Source of the DNA: Croceivirga radicis
GTDB lineage: Bacteria > Bacteroidota > Bacteroidia > Flavobacteriales > Flavobacteriaceae
DNA length: 64,000 nucleotides
Assembly (NCBI RefSeq): GCF_002072105.2
Contig: NZ_MTBC01000006.1
Span: forward strand, 124,001 to 188,000
Direction: 5' to 3'
The translations under genes were made by a program, and so were the position numbers. This document shows positions 43,408 to 51,950 of this stretch, in pieces; within the stretch, counting starts at the first letter, position 1, and each line of letters opens with the position of its first letter. The notes under the pieces were generated by a model, which was not told the DNA's origin, searched no databases, and worked only from the letters and a program-made list of their open reading frames with translations.

Positions 43408-43539
43408 AATTTCTAACCAAAAAGCTGTTTGTTAAACAGACACTTTAATAAAGTTAAACAAAAATAGATGAAAATCTAATTCTACCTTAATTTATACCGT
43501 TAATTTAAGAACTCAATAACGCTAAATACTGTAAGAAAA

Positions 43540-44628
43540 TTATTTCAATTCTATTTTTTTAGCGCCATTCCCCACCTTATCACAAATATAATGCCCATTC
43601 TCACAATATTGAACTAGCTCCGTTTTAATAAAAGCAATAACTTCTTTACTGTAGGATTCTGGATAAAGCACATGTACATTTGCTCCTGCATCTAATGTAA
43701 AACACACAGGAATTTGAGTCTTTTTACGGTAAGTCCAAATTGCATTAATAATATTTAAAGTATTGGGCATCATGAGTATAAAATATGGGGTACTACTCAT
43801 CATCATGGCATGTAACGTAAGTGCCTCACTTTCCACAATATTTATAAATTGGTTCAAATCGCCATTTGCAAAGACAGCTTCCAGTGCCGCTAAATTTGTA
43901 TGGGCATGTACAAACCTACTTGCTGCATACGGATGCCCGTTCATCAAATTATGTCCCACCGTACTACTTACCGTCTTTTGGCCCTTATGCACCAATAAAA
44001 TAGTATCATGAAAGCTTTTGAAAACATTGTTAACCTTATTTGGATAGTTTACTCCAAACAAATCCGTACTGTTTTCCAGACCTTCATGCTTTCCCCACTG
44101 TACCAAATTCCCCTTAATGCTTCGGCACGCACTACCAGAACCTAGTCTGGCCAAAAAAGAAGCTTTTTTATTAAAAAATTCTGAATCCTGGTTTACCGTT
44201 GCTTCCTTTTCTATTTCCAGTAAACATAAAGCTAGGGCTGCCATACCACTGGCAGAAGATGCAATACCACTACTATGCGGAAATGAATTAGAAGTTTCTA
44301 TAGTAAAATGATATTCTCTTAGATATGGTAAATAACTTTCTATACGTTTTAAAAAAGTTTCAATTTTTGGTTTAAAGTCTTCTTTTGGTTTGCCTTCAAA
44401 AAACAAATCAAAGGAAAAATCACTTTTATCTTCCTTTTGATGATAAGTAAGCGTAGTTCTTGTAGCGCAGGCATCAAGTGTAAAACTAACCGATGGATTA
44501 GCAGGGATTTGATTCTCTTTCTTACCCCAATATTTGACTAAAGCAATATTACTTGGTGCTTTATAGGCTACCTTTCCTTTTTTAGGATAATTTAAATTTT
44601 CTTGTGGAATAAAATCTTTTTCCGTCAT
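43540..44628 (-). CDS. mvaD: Diphosphomevalonate decarboxylase
   Basis: The 362-aa GHMP-fold enzyme has ALVKYWGKKENQIPANPSVSF, the conserved substrate loop of mevalonate diphosphate decarboxylases, and TSNSFPHSSGIASSASGMAALA as ATP loop. CFTLDAGANVHVLYPE is near the C-terminus. It converts diphosphomevalonate to isopentenyl diphosphate with ATP. It heads the isoprenoid group on the minus strand, 132 nt before mevalonate kinase. That gap is A/T-rich and may hold a second promoter, but I see no clear element. (Long motifs are quoted by their key parts only.). Confidence 0.93.
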   Translation of the reverse strand: MTEKDFIPQENLNYPKKGKVAYKAPSNIALVKYWGKKENQIPANPSVSFTLDACATRTTLTYHQKEDKSDFSFDLFFEGKPKEDFKPKIETFLKRIESYLPYLREYHFTIETSNSFPHSSGIASSASGMAALALCLLEIEKEATVNQDSEFFNKKASFLARLGSGSACRSIKGNLVQWGKHEGLENSTDLFGVNYPNKVNNVFKSFHDTILLVHKGQKTVSSTVGHNLMNGHPYAASRFVHAHTNLAALEAVFANGDLNQFINIVESEALTLHAMMMSSTPYFILMMPNTLNIINAIWTYRKKTQIPVCFTLDAGANVHVLYPESYSKEVIAFIKTELVQYCENGHYICDKVGNGAKKIELK

Positions 44629-44719
44629 GCCAAAAGCGTTTGCGCAAATATACTAGATGTATAAATGAAGCCTGTTTTACAAACAAAATAAATTGCTACT
44701 TTAGTACAAAGCACTTAAA

Positions 44720-45193
44720 ATGAAGAAAAAACTAGTAAAAGTAGGCGTTGCCATTTTAATTTGTTTACTCATTGGTTTCCTTTCTAGTTTTGCCACACAA
44801 TCTTCTGTTAACGATTGGTACGTTACACTTAACAAACCAAGTTTTAATCCGCCAAATTGGCTTTTTGCTCCGGTTTGGACCGTACTCTACATAATGATGG
44901 GATTGGCTGCTGGCTTGGTATGGGCTAAAGGATTTCATCATCTATGGGTTAAAACGGCCCTATACCATTTTGGATTTCAACTATTGCTAAACGCACTATG
45001 GAGTATTGTATTTTTTGGCCTTAAAAAACCTGAATTGGCGCTAATAATTATCATTGCCTTACTTGTTTTAATAGCGCTTACCTACAAATGGTTTAAAGTT
45101 GTATCTAAAAAAGCTGCATTATTACTTATACCTTATTTTGCATGGGTAGCTTTTGCCACAGTGTTGAATTACAAAATATGGGTACTTAACTAG
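44720..45193 (+). CDS. TspO/MBR family tryptophan-rich sensory protein
   Basis: The 157-aa protein has five membrane segments and many Trp: WYVTLNKPSFNPPNWLFAPVWTVLYIMMG is the family core, with LNALWSIVFFGLKKP and PYFAWVAFATVLNYKIW further on. TspO binds porphyrins and related tetrapyrroles and may modulate stress responses. It is monocistronic, and its end overlaps the convergent DUF1697 gene by 8 nt. (The core motif runs from WYVTLNKPSFNPPNW to VWTVLYIMMG.). Confidence 0.94.
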   Translation: MKKKLVKVGVAILICLLIGFLSSFATQSSVNDWYVTLNKPSFNPPNWLFAPVWTVLYIMMGLAAGLVWAKGFHHLWVKTALYHFGFQLLLNALWSIVFFGLKKPELALIIIIALLVLIALTYKWFKVVSKKAALLLIPYFAWVAFATVLNYKIWVLN

Positions 45194-45725
45194 GATTATT
45201 GGCCAACTCTAGCATCTTATGCATGGTTTTATCATTTCTGGTAGTTGCCACCAATTTTAATTTTTTCTCTACTAGGTTGTTATTCAATTTTGCTTTTCCG
45301 TAACCCGCGTTGCACTTAAGATAGATACAAGAATCAGTTATTATAAAATCCTCATTCACAAACGTTTCTTTCTCAAATATTTTTTTTCTTTCTATATCAA
45401 TATTAGTGAACGGAAGCACGTAGTATAATTTTGAAACTTCCTGTTCACCTTTAAAGGGATTATTTTCAATAAGCTTTTGTAATAGTTCTGGGGCATAGGC
45501 CTTGACCGGCACATCAAAATCATATGTTGTCTTAATTATCTGCGCTATTTTCCTAGAAAGCTCTTCACTATCCATATTGGTTTGCACAACTAAGTTTCCA
45601 CTTTGGATATAAGTTAATACCTCTTTTAAACCATTATCTTTTAAAACTCCTTTAAGGTGTACCATTTTAATTTTTTTGGCACCGCTAACATTAATACCCC
45701 TCAAAAAAACAATATGGTTTTTCAT
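45186..45725 (-). CDS. DUF1697 protein
   Basis: The 179-aa protein has the DUF1697 opening IVFLRGINVSGAKKIKM and TYIQSGNLVV, with TTRNDKTMHKMLELA at the end. The family is widespread, soluble and of unknown biochemical function. It lies alone between tspO and glpK, tail to tail with tspO. Confidence 0.92.
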   Translation of the reverse strand: MKNHIVFLRGINVSGAKKIKMVHLKGVLKDNGLKEVLTYIQSGNLVVQTNMDSEELSRKIAQIIKTTYDFDVPVKAYAPELLQKLIENNPFKGEQEVSKLYYVLPFTNIDIERKKIFEKETFVNEDFIITDSCIYLKCNAGYGKAKLNNNLVEKKLKLVATTRNDKTMHKMLELANNPS

Positions 45726-45779
45726 AATAATGCAATTAACAAAGGATAAAATTATTATTTTCAGACTGAAATCTACTTT

Positions 45780-47273
45780 ATGGAAGAATATATTTTAGCA
45801 CTAGATCAAGGCACAACAAGTTCTAGGGCGGTAGTAGTAAATAAAAAAGGGGCAATTATCTCCGTTGCACAAAAAGAGTTTACACAGTATTTCCCAAAAC
45901 CGGGTTGGGTAGAGCATGATGCAAACGAAATCTGGTCTACACAAGCGGGTATGGCAGCAGAGGCAATTTCCAGCAAAGGAATTCTAGCAACACAAATTGT
46001 AGGTATTGGCATTACCAACCAGAGAGAAACCGCCGTAGTATGGAATAAAAAAACCGGAGTTCCTGTTTACAATGCAATTGTATGGCAAGATAAAAGAACA
46101 GCATCTTTCTGTGATGAATTAAAAAAAAACGGCCATTCCAAAACTATTAGGGAAAAAACCGGATTGGTCATCGACTCCTACTTTTCTGCAACTAAAGTCA
46201 AATGGATTTTGGATAATGTGCCAAACGCCAGAACACAAGCAGAAAATGGGGAGTTGGCTTTTGGCACCATAGATTCTTGGTTAATTTGGAAAATGACCCA
46301 AGGTCAACTACACGTAACCGACGTTACCAATGCTAGTAGAACTTTACTATTTAACATAAATACAATGGAGTGGGACAATGAACTACTAGAACTATTCAAT
46401 ATTCCTTCTAGTATGTTGCCCGTGGTAAAAGAATCTAGCGAAGTCTATGGCAAAACCAAACCAAACATATTTGCGAATGAAATTCCTATTGCAGGCATAG
46501 CAGGAGACCAACAAGCTGCCTTGTTTGGCCAAATGTGCACTAAGAAAGGAATGGTTAAAAACACCTATGGCACAGGCTGTTTTATGCTTATGAATATTGG
46601 CGATAGCCCAACCGTATCCAAAAACAACTTATTAACTACCGTTGCCTGGAAAATCAAAGGCAAAACTACTTATGCTTTTGAAGGTAGTATTTTCATAGCC
46701 GGTGCAGTAGTACAATGGCTAAGAGACGGTTTAGGAATTATAAGAAAATCTAACCAAGTAGAATTATTGGCTAAATCCGTAACAGATACAGACGGGGTAT
46801 ATTTTGTGCCAGCGTTTGCAGGTCTAGGCGCTCCTTATTGGAACCAAAACGCCAAAGGTTCTTTTTTTGGTTTAACTAGAGGCAGTACAGATGCACACAT
46901 AGCTAGAGCTAGTTTGGAATCTATTGCCTACCAAACCATGGATGTCTTAAAAGCAATGGAAATAGATTCTGGTATTGCTATTAAGGAACTTAGAGTAGAT
47001 GGTGGTGCAACCGTGAACGATTTGTTAATGCAATTTCAGGCCGATGTTTTAGACACCACTACGGTTAGACCCAAATCTATAGAAACAACCGTGCTAGGTG
47101 CAGCTTATTTGGCAGGTCTGGCTGTTGGTTTTTGGGATAATATTGAAGACATACAAGATATCTGGGATGCCGATGTACATTTTGAACCAACTAAAAAACG
47201 TGAACCAATTGAACAAGGAATAGCTGGTTGGCATAAAGCAATAAAAGCTTTAGAATATTGGTCTACACTCTAA
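45780..47273 (+). CDS. glpK: Glycerol kinase
   Basis: The 497-aa FGGY kinase has [64 protein letters not shown] and [12 protein letters not shown]. The length matches GlpK (about 500). It phosphorylates glycerol to glycerol 3-phosphate. glpF follows 21 nt downstream in the same orientation. A glycerol-3-phosphate dehydrogenase is not in the window. A glycerophosphodiesterase gene is two positions downstream on the other strand and could feed glycerol into the pathway. Confidence 0.97.
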   Translation: MEEYILALDQGTTSSRAVVVNKKGAIISVAQKEFTQYFPKPGWVEHDANEIWSTQAGMAAEAISSKGILATQIVGIGITNQRETAVVWNKKTGVPVYNAIVWQDKRTASFCDELKKNGHSKTIREKTGLVIDSYFSATKVKWILDNVPNARTQAENGELAFGTIDSWLIWKMTQGQLHVTDVTNASRTLLFNINTMEWDNELLELFNIPSSMLPVVKESSEVYGKTKPNIFANEIPIAGIAGDQQAALFGQMCTKKGMVKNTYGTGCFMLMNIGDSPTVSKNNLLTTVAWKIKGKTTYAFEGSIFIAGAVVQWLRDGLGIIRKSNQVELLAKSVTDTDGVYFVPAFAGLGAPYWNQNAKGSFFGLTRGSTDAHIARASLESIAYQTMDVLKAMEIDSGIAIKELRVDGGATVNDLLMQFQADVLDTTTVRPKSIETTVLGAAYLAGLAVGFWDNIEDIQDIWDADVHFEPTKKREPIEQGIAGWHKAIKALEYWSTL

Positions 47274-47294
47274 ATTTAAACCCCAACTTTACAC

Positions 47295-48023
47295 ATGACT
47301 CCCTTTATTGCAGAAATTATAGGCACCGCGCTTTTAATGTTATTAGGAATTGGCGTAAATGCGAACGTTACACTAAATAAAACATATGGCCAAGGTTCTG
47401 GCTGGATAGTAATAACAACAGGATGGGCCTTTGCAGTATATGTTGGCGTGGTGGTAGCCGCACCACATAGTGGCGCACATTTAAACCCCGCAGTATCCAT
47501 TGGCCTGGCCGTTGCCAATAAATTTGATTGGAATTTAGTACCCATTTATATTTTAGCGCAGTTCATTGGAGCCATGCTAGGGGCACTCTTGATTTGGATT
47601 ACGCATAAGGATCACTTTGATGTTACAGCAGACGGCGATAGCAAAAGAGGTGTGTTTTGTACCGGACCGGCCATACCAAACACAACCATAAACCTCTTTA
47701 ATGAAATACTGGGCACCTTTGTATTGGTTTTCACCGTTTTATATTTTACGGATGCCATTATATCGGATAGTGAAACCATTATAGGTTTAGGCTCCCTTGG
47801 GGCATTGCCAGTAGCTTTATTGGTCTGGGCCATTGGTATTTCTTTGGGCGGTACAACTGGTTATGCCATAAATCCTGCAAGAGATTTAGGTCCTAGAATA
47901 GTACATGCGTTATTACCTCTCAAGAATAAGGGAAATATGGGTTGGGGTTATGCTTGGATACCTGTAGTAGGACCTATTATAGGTGCTAGTTTGGCAGCAT
48001 TATTGGCCCTTGTACTTGCTTAG
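47295..48023 (+). CDS. glpF: Glycerol uptake facilitator (MIP/aquaglyceroporin)
   Basis: The 242-aa protein has six membrane segments with two half-helices carrying HLNPAVSIG (first NPA) and YAINPARDLGPR (second NPA). Asp after NPAR is the mark of aquaglyceroporins rather than water-only aquaporins. It lets glycerol diffuse into the cell for GlpK. The last 4 nt overlap the stop of the convergent HI0933-type gene. Confidence 0.95.
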   Translation: MTPFIAEIIGTALLMLLGIGVNANVTLNKTYGQGSGWIVITTGWAFAVYVGVVVAAPHSGAHLNPAVSIGLAVANKFDWNLVPIYILAQFIGAMLGALLIWITHKDHFDVTADGDSKRGVFCTGPAIPNTTINLFNEILGTFVLVFTVLYFTDAIISDSETIIGLGSLGALPVALLVWAIGISLGGTTGYAINPARDLGPRIVHALLPLKNKGNMGWGYAWIPVVGPIIGASLAALLALVLA

Positions 48024-49294
48024 ATTTTCTCAGCAATAGCTTTAGCCGCCAAGTAAGCCGTAGTCCAAGCATTTTGAAAGTTAAAACCGCCTGTTATGGC
48101 GTCTACATTTATAATTTCACCCGCAAAATATAACCTAGGAATAACTTTACTCTCCATAGTTTTAAAGTTGACTTCGGTTAAAGCTACACCACCTGCGGTA
48201 ACAAATTCATCTTTAAATGTACTTTTTCCATTAACGGCCAACGTTGTTTCTGTTATTGCTTTTGCCAAAGTCTTAAGGGTGTCATTGTTGGCATCTGCCC
48301 ACTTATCCGAAGCTAAAATACCAGAAGATTTAACTAAGCTATTCCACAACCGCTTTGGCATATCTACCACCTTGGATTTTAAGATCGTTTTTTTAGGTTC
48401 TTGTTCCCTACACACCTTAAAATAGGCTAACAAAGAGGACGAAGTATAATCTGGCAACCAATTTATTTGAATCGTGAATTGATAATTCATCTGATTCAAT
48501 ACCAAAGCCCCCCAAGCCGATAAACGCAAAATAGCCGGACCCGTTAATCCCCAATGTGCAATTAATACCGGACCTGTTTCTTCCAAAACAGCATGGTTAA
48601 CGTTTTTGCTAGCAATGGTATATCCCTTTAGTTTTAATTTGGTGGGGTTTAGAACTTTTACCGTTGCCTGGGTAGCCACACCTTGTAAACCATCTATACG
48701 GGTATCTTTAATATTGAACGTGAACAAAGAAGGCACCGGCGTACTAATGGTATGTCCCAAACTTTTTAATTGCTCCCAAATCTTTGGATTACTACCTGTA
48801 GATAACACCAAGTTTTTGGACAAATAGGTTTTATTATTGGTCACCAATTGCCAGTTGTCCTCTGTTTCTAAAGGAGCAATAATCTGTTTTACCGAACTAT
48901 TTTTTAATATTTCTATATTATATTTTGCCGCCTCTGCTAAAAAACAATCTATGATACTTTGTGATGAATCTGAAAGGGGAAAAATACGTCCGTCATCCTC
49001 AATTTTAAGGGGTACACCCCTTTCTTCAAAAAATTGCATAACGTCTCCTGCAGAAAATTGATGAAAAGGCCCAAGTAGTTCTTTTTCTCCCCTAGGATAA
49101 TTAACTACCAGTTCTTTGGGGTCAAACGCCGCGTGGGTAACATTACATCTTCCACCGCCACTTATTTTAACTTTGGAAAGAACGGTTTTACCCCGCTCTA
49201 GGATAGCAATTTTTAAATCTGGGCGCCGACTAGCCAATTGTATTGCGCCAAAAAAGCCAGCCGCACCGCCACCAACAAATACAACGTTGAACAT
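48020..49294 (-). CDS. HI0933/BaiN-family NAD(P)/FAD-dependent oxidoreductase
   Basis: The 424-aa flavoprotein has VVFVGGGAAGFFGAIQLA (FAD Rossmann), KISGGGRCNVTHA, VLSTGSNPKIW and TAGGVALTEVNFKTMES followed by LYFAGEIINVDAITGGFN. These are all signatures of the HI0933 (YhiN/BaiN) family, whose members reduce enoyl or flavin-linked substrates; the natural role in most bacteria is unclear. It overlaps the glycerophosphodiesterase gene by 1 nt at its start, so it is the last gene of the LacI-GH65-GH13 minus-strand group. Confidence 0.92.
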   Translation of the reverse strand: MFNVVFVGGGAAGFFGAIQLASRRPDLKIAILERGKTVLSKVKISGGGRCNVTHAAFDPKELVVNYPRGEKELLGPFHQFSAGDVMQFFEERGVPLKIEDDGRIFPLSDSSQSIIDCFLAEAAKYNIEILKNSSVKQIIAPLETEDNWQLVTNNKTYLSKNLVLSTGSNPKIWEQLKSLGHTISTPVPSLFTFNIKDTRIDGLQGVATQATVKVLNPTKLKLKGYTIASKNVNHAVLEETGPVLIAHWGLTGPAILRLSAWGALVLNQMNYQFTIQINWLPDYTSSSLLAYFKVCREQEPKKTILKSKVVDMPKRLWNSLVKSSGILASDKWADANNDTLKTLAKAITETTLAVNGKSTFKDEFVTAGGVALTEVNFKTMESKVIPRLYFAGEIINVDAITGGFNFQNAWTTAYLAAKAIAEKI

Positions 49295-50040
49295 TAGTTA
49301 ACCCTATCGGGATAGTTTGTTATGATACCATCTACGCCAAAATCTTCCATGGTCGTAATATCAGTAGGTTCATTCACCGTCCAAGTATATACCTTTAAAC
49401 CTTCATTTTGTATGGCCTTTACTTTTTCTAAGGTTAACTTTTTAAAATATGGGTTAATAGCAACTGCGTTTAGTTCTTTAGCTATGGGTATTGCTTTTAA
49501 AGGGTCTTCTTCCGTAAGAATAGCTATGGCAATATCTGGATTTAATCTTCTCATCTCTCTAAGCTCGTCCCAATTAAAACTAGAGATAAGGATATTCTTT
49601 GCCTCCCACCCCTTGTTTTTAATGTAATAGTTTATGATAAAATTTACCCTGTCTGAAGTACCTGCACCCTTTAGTTCAATATTTAAACCAACCTTATTGT
49701 CTATCAACTTTAAAACATCTTGCAATTTTGGAATTTGATGGTTGCCCTCTAGCACCACTTTATTCAAGTCTACAATGTTATATGTTTCAATATTACCGCC
49801 AGCATTACTTAACCGTTCTAAACGCTCATCATGAAAAACAACAGTTTCACCACTGGCGATATTAAAAACATCAATCTCTATCATATCTACCTGCATATCC
49901 AACGCTTTTTGCACGGAAGCTAAAGTATTCTCGGTTTCATAGCCCATTGCTCCACGATGACCTATAACTAGTGGTTTTGTTTTCATTTGACAAGAGGTTA
50001 AAATTAATACCGATACAATGGTTAATGCATTTAATTTCAT
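49294..50040 (-). CDS. Glycerophosphodiester phosphodiesterase lipoprotein
   Basis: The 248-aa product has a lipoprotein signal (ILTSCQM), VIGHRGAMGYETENTLAS, MIEIDVF and VVFHDERLERLSN (GDPD active-site His/Glu/Asp set), and IITNYPDRV at the end. It hydrolyses glycerophosphodiesters to glycerol 3-phosphate and an alcohol, here at the periplasmic or outer surface. It sits between the GH13 and the HI0933-type gene, near glpFK, which fits a role in glycerol or glycerophosphate supply. Confidence 0.93.
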   Translation of the reverse strand: MKLNALTIVSVLILTSCQMKTKPLVIGHRGAMGYETENTLASVQKALDMQVDMIEIDVFNIASGETVVFHDERLERLSNAGGNIETYNIVDLNKVVLEGNHQIPKLQDVLKLIDNKVGLNIELKGAGTSDRVNFIINYYIKNKGWEAKNILISSFNWDELREMRRLNPDIAIAILTEEDPLKAIPIAKELNAVAINPYFKKLTLEKVKAIQNEGLKVYTWTVNEPTDITTMEDFGVDGIITNYPDRVN

Positions 50041-50066
50041 TTGGTGGTTGATTTGTAGTTGTTATT

Positions 50067-51950
50067 CTATTGATTTAGTTTAAAAATATAACTTTCTAAT
50101 GGTGCCAATTTTAAATCTACCCTGCCCACTTCACCATCAACCATAAGCGTTGGATTATAAGCTCCATACAATTGTTCCTGCAATAGAAATTCTCCGGAAT
50201 TTAGCTTCCAATGTTTTACTATTTCAGGAGGTAACTTAAAGTCTATTTGGTATGTTTTTTCGGCGTCAAAGTTGGAAATGATCAGCAACCTATCTTCGCC
50301 GAACCATCTAACAAAAGAATATATTCTGTGGTCATAGCCATGTGTATTTTCTTTGTTATAATAATGTGTTTCTTGATATTCTCCCATCAAGGCATCGCTA
50401 GTAATAGTAAAATTCAATAGCCTTTGGTAAAAATCTCGAAGTGCTTTTTCTTCATCCGTAGAAAGGCCACCATCGAACTTTTTATGGTTCATCCATCGCT
50501 GGTGTGCGGGAACGCCTATGTAATCAAAAATTGAAGTCCGGGATGGAGACCCAAATCCAGCGTTTTCAGAACCATCCTCACCAACTTCTTGACCAAAATA
50601 TATCATGGTTGGGGATGTACTTAAAGTAGCACTCACCACCATGGCTGGTTTGGCCAGGGCTGCATTGCCCACAAATTCCGGACTTGCAATTCGTTGCTCA
50701 TCATGATTTTCCAAAAAATGTAGCATATGGTGCTCAATATCTTTCATACCGCTTTGTACGGTATGTATATGGTCCGTCCAACCGTAACCTTTCATGATAT
50801 GTCTTAAACTATCATATAGTTCTACCTTATCATACAAGTAGTCCATCTTGCCCTTGAACAGATATTCGCGATATAAGGATGGATTATAAACTTCTGCTAA
50901 TAGAAATGCATCTGGATTTTTTACTTTAATGGAAGAGTTTAGATAACTCCAGAATTCTACCGGAACCATTTCTGCCATATCATACCTAAAGCCATCCACT
51001 CCTTTTTCTTGCCAATACAAGGCTATATCCTTAAACTTGGTCCAAGAATCTGGCACTTCTTTTTCTTTCCAAAAGTTATAGTGTGCCTGGTAATCCATGT
51101 TGGCATACGCATCTGGTAAGGTGTCAAAATCTTTTGTACCATCAGGTCTAACCCCGTAATTTATTTTTACGGTTTCGTACCAATCGTTAAAATTTGGCTG
51201 GGCCAACCTAGAACCGTTACCGGTCCATTTTGCTGGTATCTCCGTAAATTTCCCATCTTCCTTGTTTGTATTTTCCTCTCCTAGTGGCGAATAATCATCT
51301 TGCCAGTTGGGCACTTTAAATTCTTCACCGGGTATGTAGTAGAAATTATTATGCTTACTATAAACTACTGAGGTATCGTCTTTGGCTCCAAAATCGTCTA
51401 CACCTTCAGGGTTGGTTTTTCCTTCGTACTTTCTGGCTATATGGTTTGGTACAATGTCTATAATTACTTTTAAACCCATGTTATGGGTTCTTGCTATCAA
51501 TGCCTCAAACTCTTGTAGCCTATTTGCAGGATTATCTGCCAAATCTGGATTTACATTATAATAGTCCTTTACGGCATATGGAGAACCTGCCCTGCCTTTT
51601 ACAACATCTGGATCATCATTAGAAATTCCATATTGGGTATAGTCTCCTATCAACGCGTGGTGTGGAACTCCAGTATACCAAATATGGGTTACCCCTAGAT
51701 TTTTTATGGCCATAAGGGCTTTATGGTCAAAATCTGAGAACTTACCCACGCCATTCTCTTCCTTTGTACCCCAAGGCTTGTTATTTGTTTCTGTGTTACC
51801 AAAGAGTCTGGTAAATACTTGATAAACAACCGCCTTTTTTTTCATATTTGGACTATTGGATTCCTTTTTATTTTTTGAACTAGGTGCATCTGAATTGCAG
51901 GATGCACCTAGAACAATTAGTAAGATAAATACAATTCTAACTAATTTCAT
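50067..51950 (-). CDS. GH13 alpha-amylase family lipoprotein
   Basis: The 627-aa protein has a lipoprotein signal (LIVLGASCNS) and the GH13 motifs: IIDIVPNHIA (region I), GFRYDMAEMV (region II, nucleophile Asp), FLLAEVYNP (region III, acid Glu) and FLENHDEQR (region IV, Asp). A C-terminal beta-sandwich follows. It should cut alpha-glucans in the periplasm or on the surface, feeding maltose or related disaccharides to the GH65 enzyme. It overlaps GH65 by 1 nt. Confidence 0.93.
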   Translation of the reverse strand: MKLVRIVFILLIVLGASCNSDAPSSKNKKESNSPNMKKKAVVYQVFTRLFGNTETNNKPWGTKEENGVGKFSDFDHKALMAIKNLGVTHIWYTGVPHHALIGDYTQYGISNDDPDVVKGRAGSPYAVKDYYNVNPDLADNPANRLQEFEALIARTHNMGLKVIIDIVPNHIARKYEGKTNPEGVDDFGAKDDTSVVYSKHNNFYYIPGEEFKVPNWQDDYSPLGEENTNKEDGKFTEIPAKWTGNGSRLAQPNFNDWYETVKINYGVRPDGTKDFDTLPDAYANMDYQAHYNFWKEKEVPDSWTKFKDIALYWQEKGVDGFRYDMAEMVPVEFWSYLNSSIKVKNPDAFLLAEVYNPSLYREYLFKGKMDYLYDKVELYDSLRHIMKGYGWTDHIHTVQSGMKDIEHHMLHFLENHDEQRIASPEFVGNAALAKPAMVVSATLSTSPTMIYFGQEVGEDGSENAGFGSPSRTSIFDYIGVPAHQRWMNHKKFDGGLSTDEEKALRDFYQRLLNFTITSDALMGEYQETHYYNKENTHGYDHRIYSFVRWFGEDRLLIISNFDAEKTYQIDFKLPPEIVKHWKLNSGEFLLQEQLYGAYNPTLMVDGEVGRVDLKLAPLESYIFKLNQ

